A DNA stretch of 64,000 nucleotides from Legionella bozemanae (GTDB taxonomy: Bacteria; Pseudomonadota; Gammaproteobacteria; Legionellales; Legionellaceae): the NCBI RefSeq assembly GCF_001648595.1, contig NZ_LBAW01000005.1, positions 186,001 to 250,000 of the forward strand, written 5' to 3'. Both the position numbers and the translations under genes were made by a program. How positions within the stretch are numbered: the first letter of the stretch is position 1; every line of letters begins with the position of its first letter. Shown here in pieces: positions 18,322 to 27,695 of the stretch. A model generated the notes under the pieces. That model saw only the letters and a program-made list of their open reading frames with translations. It did not search any database and was not told the origin of the DNA.

Positions 18322-19533
18322 TTAAGGTGCTTCCACCAGTCTCATTCCCGCACACTTAGAATGATATAAATCATCCCCATGGATTGCAGCTATAAGAATA
18401 CTTCCATATTGTTGCTGATTGAAAAGGATTGGATTGCTTTGTGCTGAAGGATCCTCGGTTGCCATTAGTGCAATACGTGTCACATATTGCTCATCAATGC
18501 CAATTTCATTCAAACGATGTTCAATACCTAATTCACGACGCAATTGGAGTATCCAATTGAGAAATCCATCAAATCCGTTGTCAATCTCCAAATAGGCCGC
18601 CAATCGCATTATTTTACGTTCAATCTCAGCTCGATTGGCTTGCAATACATAGGGCATTAAAATGGCATTTAATCGACCATGATGGGCATCGTAAATCGCT
18701 CCCAAGGGATGAGCAAGTGCATGCATAGCACCCAAACCACGCTGGAAAGCTGTTGCTCCCATTAGAGAAGCGACAAGCATTTGTGTTCTGGAGTTTATAT
18801 CATTTCCATTTTGCATTACTCGTGGTAAATGTTCTTTTATTAAACGTATCCCTTCAAGAGCAATTCCCTCCGCCAAAGGATGATAGCCGGGAGCAGAATA
18901 AGCTTCCAAACAATGAGATAATGCATCCATACCTGTTGCTGCCGTAATATTCGGAGGTAAAGCAACGGTCAATTCTGGATCTAAAATAACCATGGCAGGC
19001 AACATTTTGGGGTGAAAAATGATCTTTTTACGCTGTTGTTGCATATCGGTAATAACCGAAGCGCGCCCCACCTCTGAACCAGTACCCGCGGTACTTGGTA
19101 ATGCGATAACAGGAGCTATACCAGCACCATTCACTCGCCGCCAATTATCTCCTATATCTTCAAAATCCCATAAGGAACAATTTTGTCCAACCATCAATGC
19201 AATAGCCTTACCTGCATCAAGAGCAGAACCACCGCCCATGGCAATGATTCCATCATGTTGCCCTTTTCGGTAAATATCTACGCCTGCCATAACATTTTCA
19301 CCCGTTGGATTTGCTTTTACAGCAGCAAATAAAGCAATAAGCAAACCCGCATCACAACAATTCTTCAATGCAGATTCAATCATGGGTAATTTTGCAAGGT
19401 TACTGTCTGTGACTAACAATGGTGATTTCATTCCCAATGTATGGCAGGCATCAACAAGTTCACGAACACGCCCTGCCCCTACCTTTATCGAGGTGGGATA
19501 GTTCCAATTGGCCGTTAATGATAATGTGCTCAT
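18322..19533 (-). CDS. Iron-containing (group III) alcohol dehydrogenase
   Basis: 403 residues. An N-terminal NAD-binding part includes GGGSALDAGKAIA and PSTAGTGSEV, and a metal-binding C-terminal part includes ALSHCLEAY, the GAMHALAHPLG block and HHGRLNAILMPYVL. The histidines and Asp that hold Fe2+ are present. These enzymes interconvert aldehydes or semialdehydes with alcohols. It has an AAGGAA site before the ATG, lies 14 bases after the aldehyde dehydrogenase, and probably shares its transcript. The C-terminal tail HSKCAGMRLVEAP is typical of longer members. The substrate is unknown. Confidence 0.92.
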   Translation of the reverse strand: MSTLSLTANWNYPTSIKVGAGRVRELVDACHTLGMKSPLLVTDSNLAKLPMIESALKNCCDAGLLIALFAAVKANPTGENVMAGVDIYRKGQHDGIIAMGGGSALDAGKAIALMVGQNCSLWDFEDIGDNWRRVNGAGIAPVIALPSTAGTGSEVGRASVITDMQQQRKKIIFHPKMLPAMVILDPELTVALPPNITAATGMDALSHCLEAYSAPGYHPLAEGIALEGIRLIKEHLPRVMQNGNDINSRTQMLVASLMGATAFQRGLGAMHALAHPLGAIYDAHHGRLNAILMPYVLQANRAEIERKIMRLAAYLEIDNGFDGFLNWILQLRRELGIEHRLNEIGIDEQYVTRIALMATEDPSAQSNPILFNQQQYGSILIAAIHGDDLYHSKCAGMRLVEAP

Positions 19534-19547
19534 TTGTAAATTCCTTT

Positions 19548-20939
19548 TTAATCGATCATTTTTACATGAAAAGATTTGGGTCTGGTCAGTGCATCATACC
19601 CTATAGAAGAGAGTGTACAGCCACGCCCAGAGTTTTTAATGCCAGTCCAAGCCAAGGCAGGATCGAGATAATCACAACGATTAATAAAAAATGTTCCGGT
19701 ATGAAGTTGCTCACCAATAGCGATTCCTTGATCTATATTTTGGGTAAAAACAGCCGCAGTTAATCCATAGTTACTGTCATTCATTAATGCAATCGCTTCA
19801 TCATCGCTGTCAACAGACATGATACCAACCACTGGCCCAAATGTTTCTTCCGTCATCACCCGCATTTTATGGTTTACTTCCGTTAAAATCTGGGGAGCCA
19901 TATAGGCAGACCCTGGTTGATCCATGACAAAATCTCGACTGTCGATATGTGCTACAGCACCCTGAGCCAAGGCTTCTTGAATCTGTACACGAACAAACTC
20001 AGCAGAAGATGGGCGAACAAGTGGTCCTAAAGTTGTTTCCGGTTCATCAGGACGTCCAAGTTTATAGCGTTTAACAAACGCAACTGCCTTGTTGACAAAA
20101 TGATTATAAACATTCTTATGTACGTAAATACGCTCAATTCCGCAACAGGATTGCCCTGAATTAAAGAAAGCTCCATCCATAAGCGTATCAACCGCGTTAT
20201 CAATATCTGCATCAAAACGAACATAAGCAGGATCTTTTCCTCCAAGCTCTAGTCCTATATTCAAAAAACGCCCAGCTGTTACTCGCTCAATCATTTCCCC
20301 ACCAGCAACAGAACCTGTAAAAGCAACATGATTTATTGCTGAGTGACCCAGGATTTCTTCCGTATCAGAATGCGTCAGATGTAAATACTGGAAAACCCCT
20401 TGTGGAAGGTTTGCTTCCCTAAATGCCTGAGCGAACCGTTCCGCGACAAGTGGTGTTTGCGCTGAATGTTTCAGCAATACTACATTTCCAGCCATGAGGG
20501 CTGGGATAATCGCATTCACTGCAGTGAGATAAGGATAATTCCAGGGAGCAATTACTAAGGTGAGTCCTAATGGCTCACGTTTGATGTAACGAATAAAGCC
20601 CGGTTTTTCAGGTAGCCTGATCGGAGCAAGTGCAGCACTTGCGACAGCAATCATATAACGAGCCCGTTCTTCAAGGCCGTTAATTTCTCCGGCGGCATAA
20701 CGAATTGGTCTTCCCATTTGCCAGCAAAGTTCGCTGGCAATCTCCTCCTTATTGGCAACCAGAACATCTACCGCTGCAGTACAATAATTCGCTCGCTCAG
20801 TTATAGTGGTCATAGCCCACTGTTTTTTTGCAGCTACTGCTTTATCCAATGCACCTTGAGTCTCATGGTTATTGGCAAAAGCACGCTCCACATAAAGCGA
20901 ATTATCTATAGGCGAATAGGTCTTTAATGTATCGTTCAT
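19548..20939 (-). CDS. NAD(P)-dependent aldehyde dehydrogenase
   Basis: 463 residues from the ATG at 20939 (MNDTLKTYSPIDNSL); the reading frame remains open up to 21209 inside the next gene, but that part is not ALDH-like. The family motifs are present: PWNYPYLTAVNAIIPALMAGN for cofactor binding, FTGSVAGG, LELGGKDPAYV with the general-base Glu, and the catalytic Cys in FFNSGQSCCGIERIYV. It is similar in layout to succinate-semialdehyde and aminobutyraldehyde dehydrogenases. It lies 16 bases after the glutamine-synthetase-like gene, suggesting oxidation of an aldehyde made from a glutamylated amine. Confidence 0.92.
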   Translation of the reverse strand: MNDTLKTYSPIDNSLYVERAFANNHETQGALDKAVAAKKQWAMTTITERANYCTAAVDVLVANKEEIASELCWQMGRPIRYAAGEINGLEERARYMIAVASAALAPIRLPEKPGFIRYIKREPLGLTLVIAPWNYPYLTAVNAIIPALMAGNVVLLKHSAQTPLVAERFAQAFREANLPQGVFQYLHLTHSDTEEILGHSAINHVAFTGSVAGGEMIERVTAGRFLNIGLELGGKDPAYVRFDADIDNAVDTLMDGAFFNSGQSCCGIERIYVHKNVYNHFVNKAVAFVKRYKLGRPDEPETTLGPLVRPSSAEFVRVQIQEALAQGAVAHIDSRDFVMDQPGSAYMAPQILTEVNHKMRVMTEETFGPVVGIMSVDSDDEAIALMNDSNYGLTAAVFTQNIDQGIAIGEQLHTGTFFINRCDYLDPALAWTGIKNSGRGCTLSSIGYDALTRPKSFHVKMID

Positions 20940-20955
20940 AATCTGGAAAATCCGG

Positions 20956-22329
20956 TTAAATAATTTCAAAGTAACGATCCAACTCCCAATCCGTAATATG
21001 GCGGCGAAATTCTCGCTCTTCCCATTCACGAGAAGCAGCAAAATGATCAACAAATGGATCACCAAATAAAGAACGAGCAGCCTTTGACTCCTTAAGGCGA
21101 GTAGCTGCTTCCCACAGGGTACGCGGCAATGCAAGCTCTTCTTCATGAGGTTGTGCGTAGGAGTTGCCTTTAATTTCCGGGTATGGCTCCAGTTTATGTT
21201 CAATTCCATAAAGGCCAGAACCTAAAGCTGCTGCCAAAGCCAAATAAGGATTCGAATCGGCGGATCCCAAACGATACTCAACGCGCTGCGATTTATCACT
21301 TCCCGGGATAACACGTAGCGCCGTAGTACGATTTTCTACCCCCCACGTCGCATCAGTTGGCGCCCAGAATCCTGGAATCAAGCGAGAGAAACTGTTCACG
21401 GTAGGTGAGACCATTGCCAAAAACTCGGGCATGAGTTTCTGTTGACCTGCCACAAAATGCCGCTGAATTTCACTCATATTATGTTGCATTGAAGAGTCAT
21501 AAAAAGCGCTTCTCATATCATTTTTATAGCGTAAGGAGAGATGAATATGTCCACTTTGGCCAGGATAATGCGGCGACCATTTGGCCATAAATGTTGCCAT
21601 CATCTTGTTGCGCTGCGCTAAGATCTTCATGAATGTTTTAAATAACGCGGCCTTATCGCCCGCTTCTATGGCTTTATCTACAGCGATTGCTGCTTCAATT
21701 ACTCCCGGGCCTGTTTCTGCATGCAACCCTTCAATAGGAAAATCCATAACCTCGCTCATATTGAGGATCTGATGATATAAGTCCGCATGAACTGTATTGC
21801 GAATCATTGAATAACCAAAAAAATCAGGTGTCATGGGTTTTAAATCACGAAAACCTTTAGAACGTATACTGTCAGGAGTCTCGTCAAACATAAAGAACTC
21901 ATATTCCAATGCGGCATAAACATCAAATCCCATTGAATCAGCTTTTTGCACAACTCGACGAAGTAATGACCTGGGACATAACGCTTCAGCCTCTCCAGCA
22001 AATTCAGCCATAAATAACAGTTGATTTTCTTCAAAAACAAGATCACGACACGTTTCTGGAAGAACGCGCACTAAAGTATCAGGGTAACCAGTATGCCAAC
22101 CTGTATATTTCCCATTATCATACAGTTTATCTTTGGAGTCCCATCCCAAGATCACATCACAAAAAGAAAAACCATTGTCCAGAGCCGAGAAAAATTTATT
22201 ACGGCTCATATATTTTCCAAGCATCACCCCATCCATATCAAATAAACCAACCTTGATATGGGCCAGATTACGCTCCTCGATAATTTGCTTTGCTGCCTCA
22301 ACAGTCTTAACATCCTTTGGAGTTAACAT
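20956..22329 (-). CDS. Glutamine-synthetase-like gamma-glutamyl ligase
   Basis: 457 residues, full GS length. It has the ATP-grasp-like GS core: ALEYEFFMFDETPDS (Glu metal ligands), HAETGPGVIEAAIA, QSGHIHLSL, and the C-terminal RVEYRLGSADSNPYLALAAAL. The N-terminal region lacks the usual GlnA signature and the Tyr adenylylation loop, placing it with PuuA-like gamma-glutamylpolyamine or other amine ligases. First gene of a minus-strand run GS-ALDH-ADH-GATase. AAGGAAATGCT precedes the ATG. The amine substrate cannot be read from sequence. Confidence 0.9.
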   Translation of the reverse strand: MLTPKDVKTVEAAKQIIEERNLAHIKVGLFDMDGVMLGKYMSRNKFFSALDNGFSFCDVILGWDSKDKLYDNGKYTGWHTGYPDTLVRVLPETCRDLVFEENQLLFMAEFAGEAEALCPRSLLRRVVQKADSMGFDVYAALEYEFFMFDETPDSIRSKGFRDLKPMTPDFFGYSMIRNTVHADLYHQILNMSEVMDFPIEGLHAETGPGVIEAAIAVDKAIEAGDKAALFKTFMKILAQRNKMMATFMAKWSPHYPGQSGHIHLSLRYKNDMRSAFYDSSMQHNMSEIQRHFVAGQQKLMPEFLAMVSPTVNSFSRLIPGFWAPTDATWGVENRTTALRVIPGSDKSQRVEYRLGSADSNPYLALAAALGSGLYGIEHKLEPYPEIKGNSYAQPHEEELALPRTLWEAATRLKESKAARSLFGDPFVDHFAASREWEEREFRRHITDWELDRYFEII

Positions 22330-22370
22330 AGCATTTCCTTTGCCTATTCGTTATGAGTCAAGATTTCTTT

Positions 22371-22577
22371 TCAAACACGCTGCGACGAGAAGAGAGCGAG
22401 GAGAAACGAAGCACAGACCGCAGTGTACCCGTCAGATTCGAGCACCGCATCGACAAGCACATCTCCACCCCAGTAAAATTTGGAAAGAAGTCCATTGATA
22501 ATATCCCAGATTCTATTCTTTAATCCAGGGGTATTTATTGAAGTTGAAGCGACAAATCCTTTCAAAATTAATTGCAT
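22371..22577 (-). CDS. Possible small protein upstream of the GS-like gene
   Basis: A 68-residue open frame from an ATG with an AGAGAAA site. It starts MQLILKGFVASTSINTPGLK and ends SFLLALFSSQRV. The composition looks protein-like, with Trp, Tyr and balanced charge. It lies on the same strand 41 bases before the GS-like gene in a gap that otherwise has none. I do not recognise a family, and it may be a chance frame. Confidence 0.35.
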   Translation of the reverse strand: MQLILKGFVASTSINTPGLKNRIWDIINGLLSKFYWGGDVLVDAVLESDGYTAVCASFLLALFSSQRV

Positions 22578-22614
22578 AACTATTTCTCTATATGCTAAGG
22601 TTTTTTCATGATAT

Positions 22615-23376
22615 ATGGACGCATTACCCAAGAATAAAAATTACATCATGCCAGACTACTTTGTTGATGATCTTCCCCAATCACTCCATGATTTTCTTCA
22701 TAAAAATGATTTGAATTATCGCCAATCTCTTACTCCCATTCCTTTATTTGATCCACAAAAGACAAGTGTCTGGACCTGTGAACAAAAAAAGATTTTCGCA
22801 TCTATTTTTTATCATTTAAGAGGTCATTTCATTAATTTTGTATGGTTCATTGCTAATTTTGCCAGTAATGAATTAACAAAAAAAATAATTCTTGAAAATA
22901 TTCATGAGGAATTGGGAATAGGAAGTCGATTTTCTCATGAAATGCTCTTTGAACGTTTTGCAAAAGAGTGTGATGTAGATATTCATGATGAAATCATTAA
23001 TGAAACACACTATGTTCCTTTTGCAAAAAATTTCAATAAAGCTCACTTGCAATGGCTGTCAGAGCATGATGAAGAAGAAAGAATAGCCGCTTTTGCTGCT
23101 TATGAGCGTCTTGATAATCTGGATTATCCCTATTTGCTTCAAATGGCGGACTCAATTAATTTATCATCACCTGCAAAAACTTTTTTTAAGGTACATGCGT
23201 ATGTAACCCATTTTGATTCCACCCTGGAATTAATTCAGCCTATATGGGAAAAAACTCCACATAAAATAATTCGAGCCTTTCACTTCATTTATACACATCA
23301 ACTTCAGATGTGGTGTAATTTGTCCCAGCAACTATTCACTTTAGCAACTGCTCCAACAGCACATGACCACATCTAA
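22615..23376 (+). CDS. Haem-oxygenase-fold (TenA/PqqC/CADD-like) protein
   Basis: 253 residues, all-helical in character. Candidate metal ligands are spread as in haem-oxygenase-like diiron oxidases: an E-x2-H-E-E cluster in LENIHEELGIGSRFSH, a helix with FFKVHAYVTHFDS, and a final helix FIYTHQLQMW. Members include PqqC, TenA and the chlamydial CADD oxygenase. Which reaction this one performs is unknown. It is divergent from the GS-ALDH-ADH-GATase run, so joint regulation is possible. An alternative start at 22648 (MPDYFVDDL) would shorten it by 11 residues. Confidence 0.75.
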   Translation: MDALPKNKNYIMPDYFVDDLPQSLHDFLHKNDLNYRQSLTPIPLFDPQKTSVWTCEQKKIFASIFYHLRGHFINFVWFIANFASNELTKKIILENIHEELGIGSRFSHEMLFERFAKECDVDIHDEIINETHYVPFAKNFNKAHLQWLSEHDEEERIAAFAAYERLDNLDYPYLLQMADSINLSSPAKTFFKVHAYVTHFDSTLELIQPIWEKTPHKIIRAFHFIYTHQLQMWCNLSQQLFTLATAPTAHDHI

Positions 23377-23509
23377 TTTATGAATATAAAGCAACTCTTT
23401 TTGCTTACTTGCCGTACTTTATGCAAGACATGCAATTGCTCTGTAAAAGGCTACCCCCTGCCTACATCCCGCTTGTCAGCGGATCCCAAAGTACAATTGC
23501 AAGCTTGAT
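23377..23509. repeat. Remnants of REP-like repeats between convergent genes
   Basis: The gap carries GCCGTACTTTATGCAAGAC and CTACATCCCGCTTGTCAGCG, degraded members of the CGCATAAAGCGC and CGGCTTGTTCGCGG families. CAATTGC also appears twice. Nothing coding is seen. Confidence 0.45.
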
Positions 23510-24784
23510 TTAATCAATTTTAGGAAATTTCACAATAAAATGAGCAAACTCATTTAATTTACCCTTACAAAAGATATCGCCCCCTGCATCTTGCATGAGT
23601 AATTTACAATAAGCCAGTCCTAATCCAGTACCGTCTTTACGCTCAGAATAAAAACTCTCAAAAACCTTTTCAAAGTTTTTGGAATACAATCCCCTGGCAG
23701 TATCTCTGACATGCAGATAATTAAAATTGTCTTTCTCGGAACCAATTTCCAACCAAATTGAAATGATTCCTTTTCCCATTTCTTCAATATATTCAAGACT
23801 GTTTTTTAATAAATTCCAGAGTAAATTCTTAAATGCCAATTCCTCTAACCAAATTGAAAAATTATTTTCATTACTGACCTGTATCAGTGACTTCTGGGTT
23901 TCTTTTAAAGGATAATCATCCAGGGAACGTTCAATTAAATTTTTGATGGAATAAATAGTAAAGTTTCTCGTATTGAATTTATTATGTTTGATATTGCTCA
24001 ACTGCATACTAATGAGACGATTACTTGTTTCTATTCCACGAGTAATTTTATTTAAGCTTTCTTGTAAATCTTTTCGTATCTCAGAGTTTTTAATTTTTTT
24101 CAGCATAATTTCTTGTAACTCAGCCTGCAAATAAATACTTGCTAATGGTGTACGCAGATCATGGGCGATGCTACTTGCTAACATTCGCATTCCCGAAAGT
24201 CGTCCCGCAGTGATAATTTCCCTATCCCGAGCAAACAAAGCGCCAATCATTATTGCAGCAATAAAAGTAACAGATAAACTAAACAGGGATATATTTCCAG
24301 GAATGTATTCAATCATTTGATGCGATGAAAAATAAGAGAACACCGCCAGGCCGCATCCCAAAAAAGTCAGTACTAAAGTGCCCCGAACACTAGTTACCAA
24401 TAAAAGGAAAAAAATAGCGGAAACACAATTCATTAACCATAAAGTAGAGCAATGATTAATTAATGTTAAATAGCAAAAAAAATAAGGTAAACAAAATAAT
24501 AAAACCGCATACCAGAAAATAGGCAAAAACTTTAACAATGCTTGTGGCCAAAACCGATTCGCGGCCAAACTGGCACAGAGAAAAGCAGCAACAAGTCTTA
24601 AGAAAAATTCCTCACTCATTTGAAAACTTTCGAGTTTCCAAAATACTCCAAAGAGCGGGTAATTAATCATCATCACTATGCCAAACAGCGTAATTTGATG
24701 ACTTGCATCCTCCGTTTGTTTTACCAAGTATTGGTAAATAATAAATAATCCCTCTTTTAGCAACTTCATTGTAACTAAACTCAT
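23510..24784 (-). CDS. CqsS/LqsS-type sensor histidine kinase
   Basis: 424 residues from the ATG at 24784 (a TTG one codon earlier also keeps the frame). Six hydrophobic segments fill roughly residues 30-185. The dimerisation box is SSIAHDLRTPLASIYLQAE with phospho-acceptor His about 208. The ATPase domain has an N-box (LLWNLLKNSLEYIEE), a G1 box reduced to DTARGL, and a complete G2 (DGTGLGLAYCK). No receiver domain is attached. This six-helix plus kinase layout is that of the alpha-hydroxyketone sensors CqsS of Vibrio and LqsS/LqsT of Legionella. No lqsA or lqsR lies nearby, so it would be an orphan like LqsT. Confidence 0.8.
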   Translation of the reverse strand: MSLVTMKLLKEGLFIIYQYLVKQTEDASHQITLFGIVMMINYPLFGVFWKLESFQMSEEFFLRLVAAFLCASLAANRFWPQALLKFLPIFWYAVLLFCLPYFFCYLTLINHCSTLWLMNCVSAIFFLLLVTSVRGTLVLTFLGCGLAVFSYFSSHQMIEYIPGNISLFSLSVTFIAAIMIGALFARDREIITAGRLSGMRMLASSIAHDLRTPLASIYLQAELQEIMLKKIKNSEIRKDLQESLNKITRGIETSNRLISMQLSNIKHNKFNTRNFTIYSIKNLIERSLDDYPLKETQKSLIQVSNENNFSIWLEELAFKNLLWNLLKNSLEYIEEMGKGIISIWLEIGSEKDNFNYLHVRDTARGLYSKNFEKVFESFYSERKDGTGLGLAYCKLLMQDAGGDIFCKGKLNEFAHFIVKFPKID

Positions 24785-24904
24785 CAATTTTTAACCGATT
24801 AAGAATATCACATCTAAATCATTTTTGATGAATATAAATTTTATCTACTCTACCTTAAGTGATTTTGCTAAAATTGCCGCAATTTCAACTCAAGAAAATA
24901 CATC

Positions 24905-27439
24905 ATGACCACTTCTCATACACCAATGATGCAACAGTATTTACGCATTAAATCAGAATACCCTGATATGCTTCTGCTTTATCGTATGGGTGATTTTTAT
25001 GAATTATTCTTTGATGATGCCAAACGTGCAGCCCAATTATTGGATCTTACTTTGACCCATCGCGGCCAATCTGCTGACAAACCTATTCCCATGGCAGGCG
25101 TGCCTTATCATGCGGTGGAAAATTATCTGGCTCGATTAATCAAAAAAGGCGAGTCAGTGGCTATTTGTGAACAAATAGGAGACCCTGCAACAAGCAAAGG
25201 GCCTGTAGAGCGTCAGGTTACTCGCATTATCACTCCAGGAACAGTGACTGATGAAGCACTTTTGGATGCAAAAAAAGATAATTTATTGCTGGCTATTCAC
25301 TACCAAAAACAAAAAATTGGTCTTGCGTGGGTTGAACTGAGCAGCGGACGTTTTCATTTATTGGAATTAACAGAAGTAAATCAGCTTAGTGCAGAGCTTA
25401 TGAGACTGCAGCCCGCTGAATTACTCTTACAAGAAGAATCTTCTTTGGAAGAATATTGCGTCAATTTTCCAATCAAGCTGAGACCTGGTTGGGAGTTTTG
25501 TTTTGACGATGCAAAAAAACGTCTATGTGATCAATTTTCAGTCAATGATCTTTCTGCTTTTGGTGAGCAAGATCATCCTACTGCTTTAGTTGCAGCAGGT
25601 GCTTTATTGAGCTACTTACAGGCGACACAAAAACAAGCTCTTCCTCATTTAACCACAATGACCCTTGAGCATGCCCATGATTACTTACAACTGGATGCCT
25701 CAACACAGAAGCACTTGGAAATATTCGAAAATATGAGCGGCAACCATGAAAACAGCTTATTATCTCTGCTGGATAAAACTGCCTGTTCCATGGGCAGTCG
25801 TTTACTGAAACGGTGGTTGGGAAGACCACTCAAACAACATGCTCAAATCATGGCGCGTCAACAGGCCATAAAGGAAATTATCCATCTACAACACGATGTA
25901 TCCATCCATGAACTGCTGAGACAGGTATGTGATGTAGAGCGAATTGTGTCACGCATTGCTCTAAAATCAGCACGCCCACGCGATTTAGTTGCTTTAAGTC
26001 ATACTTTAGCTTTACTTCCTGAGCTAAACGTCGTACTTACTCACAACAAAAGCGAACTTCTAGTGAAGTTAAAAAAACACATTAAGCCGCTACCTGCATT
26101 GCAGCAGCTGCTTGCATCGGCAATTATAGAAAATCCCCCTGTATTGATTCGTGATGGTGGCGTCATAGCTCCTGGCTTTGATGAAGAGCTTGATGAATTA
26201 AGACTACTTAGTACGCGAGCCAATGATAAACTCATCCACTTAGAACAAGAAGAAAAACAAAAAACTGGATTATCTACTCTAAAATTCGGTTTCAATAACG
26301 TACAAGGTTATTATATTGAACTTTCTAAAACTCAGGCAGAAAAAGCGCCTCCGCATTACCACAGAAAGCAAACTTTAAAAAATGTGGAACGTTATATCAC
26401 GCCAGAATTGAAACAATTTGAAGAGAAAGTATTATCAGCCCAAGTAAAGGCCTTGGCACGTGAAAAATGGCTCTATGAAAATTTACTGGTAGAAATTCAG
26501 CAAAATATAAATGAATTGACACAATTAGCCCAAGCATTAGCGAAATTAGATGTGTTAACAACTCTTGCAGAGCGAGCTCAAAGTTTCAATTGGTGCTGCC
26601 CAAACCTAGTATCTGAATCACAGATTTCCATTGAGGCAGGCCGTCATCCAGTAATTGAACATTTGCTGCAGGAGCGTTTTATCGCCAATGACTTACAGCT
26701 CAACCCGTCGCAAAATATATTGCTCATTACCGGCCCCAACATGGGCGGTAAATCGACGTATATGCGGCAAACTGCTTTAATTGTCCTTCTAGCTCATATT
26801 GGCAGCTTTGTCCCCGCTCAATCGGTAACTTTAGGACCTATTGATAGAATTTTTACTCGTATTGGTGCGAGTGACGATCTGGCCTCTGGACGTTCAACCT
26901 TTATGGTGGAAATGACTGAAACAGCACAAATTCTAAGACAGGCAACACATGAAAGCTTGGTTTTAATTGATGAAATCGGACGTGGTACCAGCACTTATGA
27001 TGGCATGGCTCTGGCCTATGCAAGCTGTACTTATCTTGCAACAACCATTAAGGCGTATACTTTGTTTTCTACGCACTATTTTGAATTAACTCATCTTCCG
27101 GAACAATGGCCATGTATTCGAAATGTCCATTTACAAGCATCATTGGATAGTGGGCGGATCATCTTTTTATATCGGGTAGAACCAGGACATGCAAATCGAA
27201 GTTATGGATTGGAAGTAGCAGAGCTTGCAGGTATACCCGCGGAGGTTTTAAAAATTGCTCATACTCATTTAAATCACATACAAGTCACAACACCAGCTTC
27301 CCAAAGACGCCCAGAAGCGCAAGTGCCTACCCAACAATCACCTATTTTACATGAACTAGCGCAGCTTGATCCGGATAGACTGACTGCTCGAGAAGCACTT
27401 GATTTAATTTATCGGTTCAAAAGTATGGTAAAAAATTAA
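24905..27439 (+). CDS. mutS: MutS, DNA mismatch recognition ATPase
   Basis: 844 residues, typical of MutS. The mismatch-binding N-terminus contains [14 protein letters not shown] with the wedge Phe. The ATPase has Walker [16 protein letters not shown], the [13 protein letters not shown] region, Walker [19 protein letters not shown] and [10 protein letters not shown]-terminal tail carries the dimerisation helix ([19 protein letters not shown]). It starts mismatch repair by binding mispaired bases and recruiting MutL. It is divergent from the sensor kinase. Confidence 0.99.
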   Translation: MTTSHTPMMQQYLRIKSEYPDMLLLYRMGDFYELFFDDAKRAAQLLDLTLTHRGQSADKPIPMAGVPYHAVENYLARLIKKGESVAICEQIGDPATSKGPVERQVTRIITPGTVTDEALLDAKKDNLLLAIHYQKQKIGLAWVELSSGRFHLLELTEVNQLSAELMRLQPAELLLQEESSLEEYCVNFPIKLRPGWEFCFDDAKKRLCDQFSVNDLSAFGEQDHPTALVAAGALLSYLQATQKQALPHLTTMTLEHAHDYLQLDASTQKHLEIFENMSGNHENSLLSLLDKTACSMGSRLLKRWLGRPLKQHAQIMARQQAIKEIIHLQHDVSIHELLRQVCDVERIVSRIALKSARPRDLVALSHTLALLPELNVVLTHNKSELLVKLKKHIKPLPALQQLLASAIIENPPVLIRDGGVIAPGFDEELDELRLLSTRANDKLIHLEQEEKQKTGLSTLKFGFNNVQGYYIELSKTQAEKAPPHYHRKQTLKNVERYITPELKQFEEKVLSAQVKALAREKWLYENLLVEIQQNINELTQLAQALAKLDVLTTLAERAQSFNWCCPNLVSESQISIEAGRHPVIEHLLQERFIANDLQLNPSQNILLITGPNMGGKSTYMRQTALIVLLAHIGSFVPAQSVTLGPIDRIFTRIGASDDLASGRSTFMVEMTETAQILRQATHESLVLIDEIGRGTSTYDGMALAYASCTYLATTIKAYTLFSTHYFELTHLPEQWPCIRNVHLQASLDSGRIIFLYRVEPGHANRSYGLEVAELAGIPAEVLKIAHTHLNHIQVTTPASQRRPEAQVPTQQSPILHELAQLDPDRLTAREALDLIYRFKSMVKN

Positions 27440-27695
27440 TGTCATAATTCATTCGAACAGGATACATTCCTTGAGCCAATATCATTTTCTCAGCTAAATC
27501 ATTTTATTTTGGGCAGTGGCTGGATCAACTCCGTCAAATGAAAACTTATTTTACATATTGAATCGAAAATAACAATAATGATGATTATATTTACTTTTAT
27601 ATTACCTAGCCCTTCCTCTCGATTAAGTGTATATTCTCAAAATGTTTTCTGATGCAGATAGGGACATTTTTGGTGGAAAAAGTACTGAGACTATC

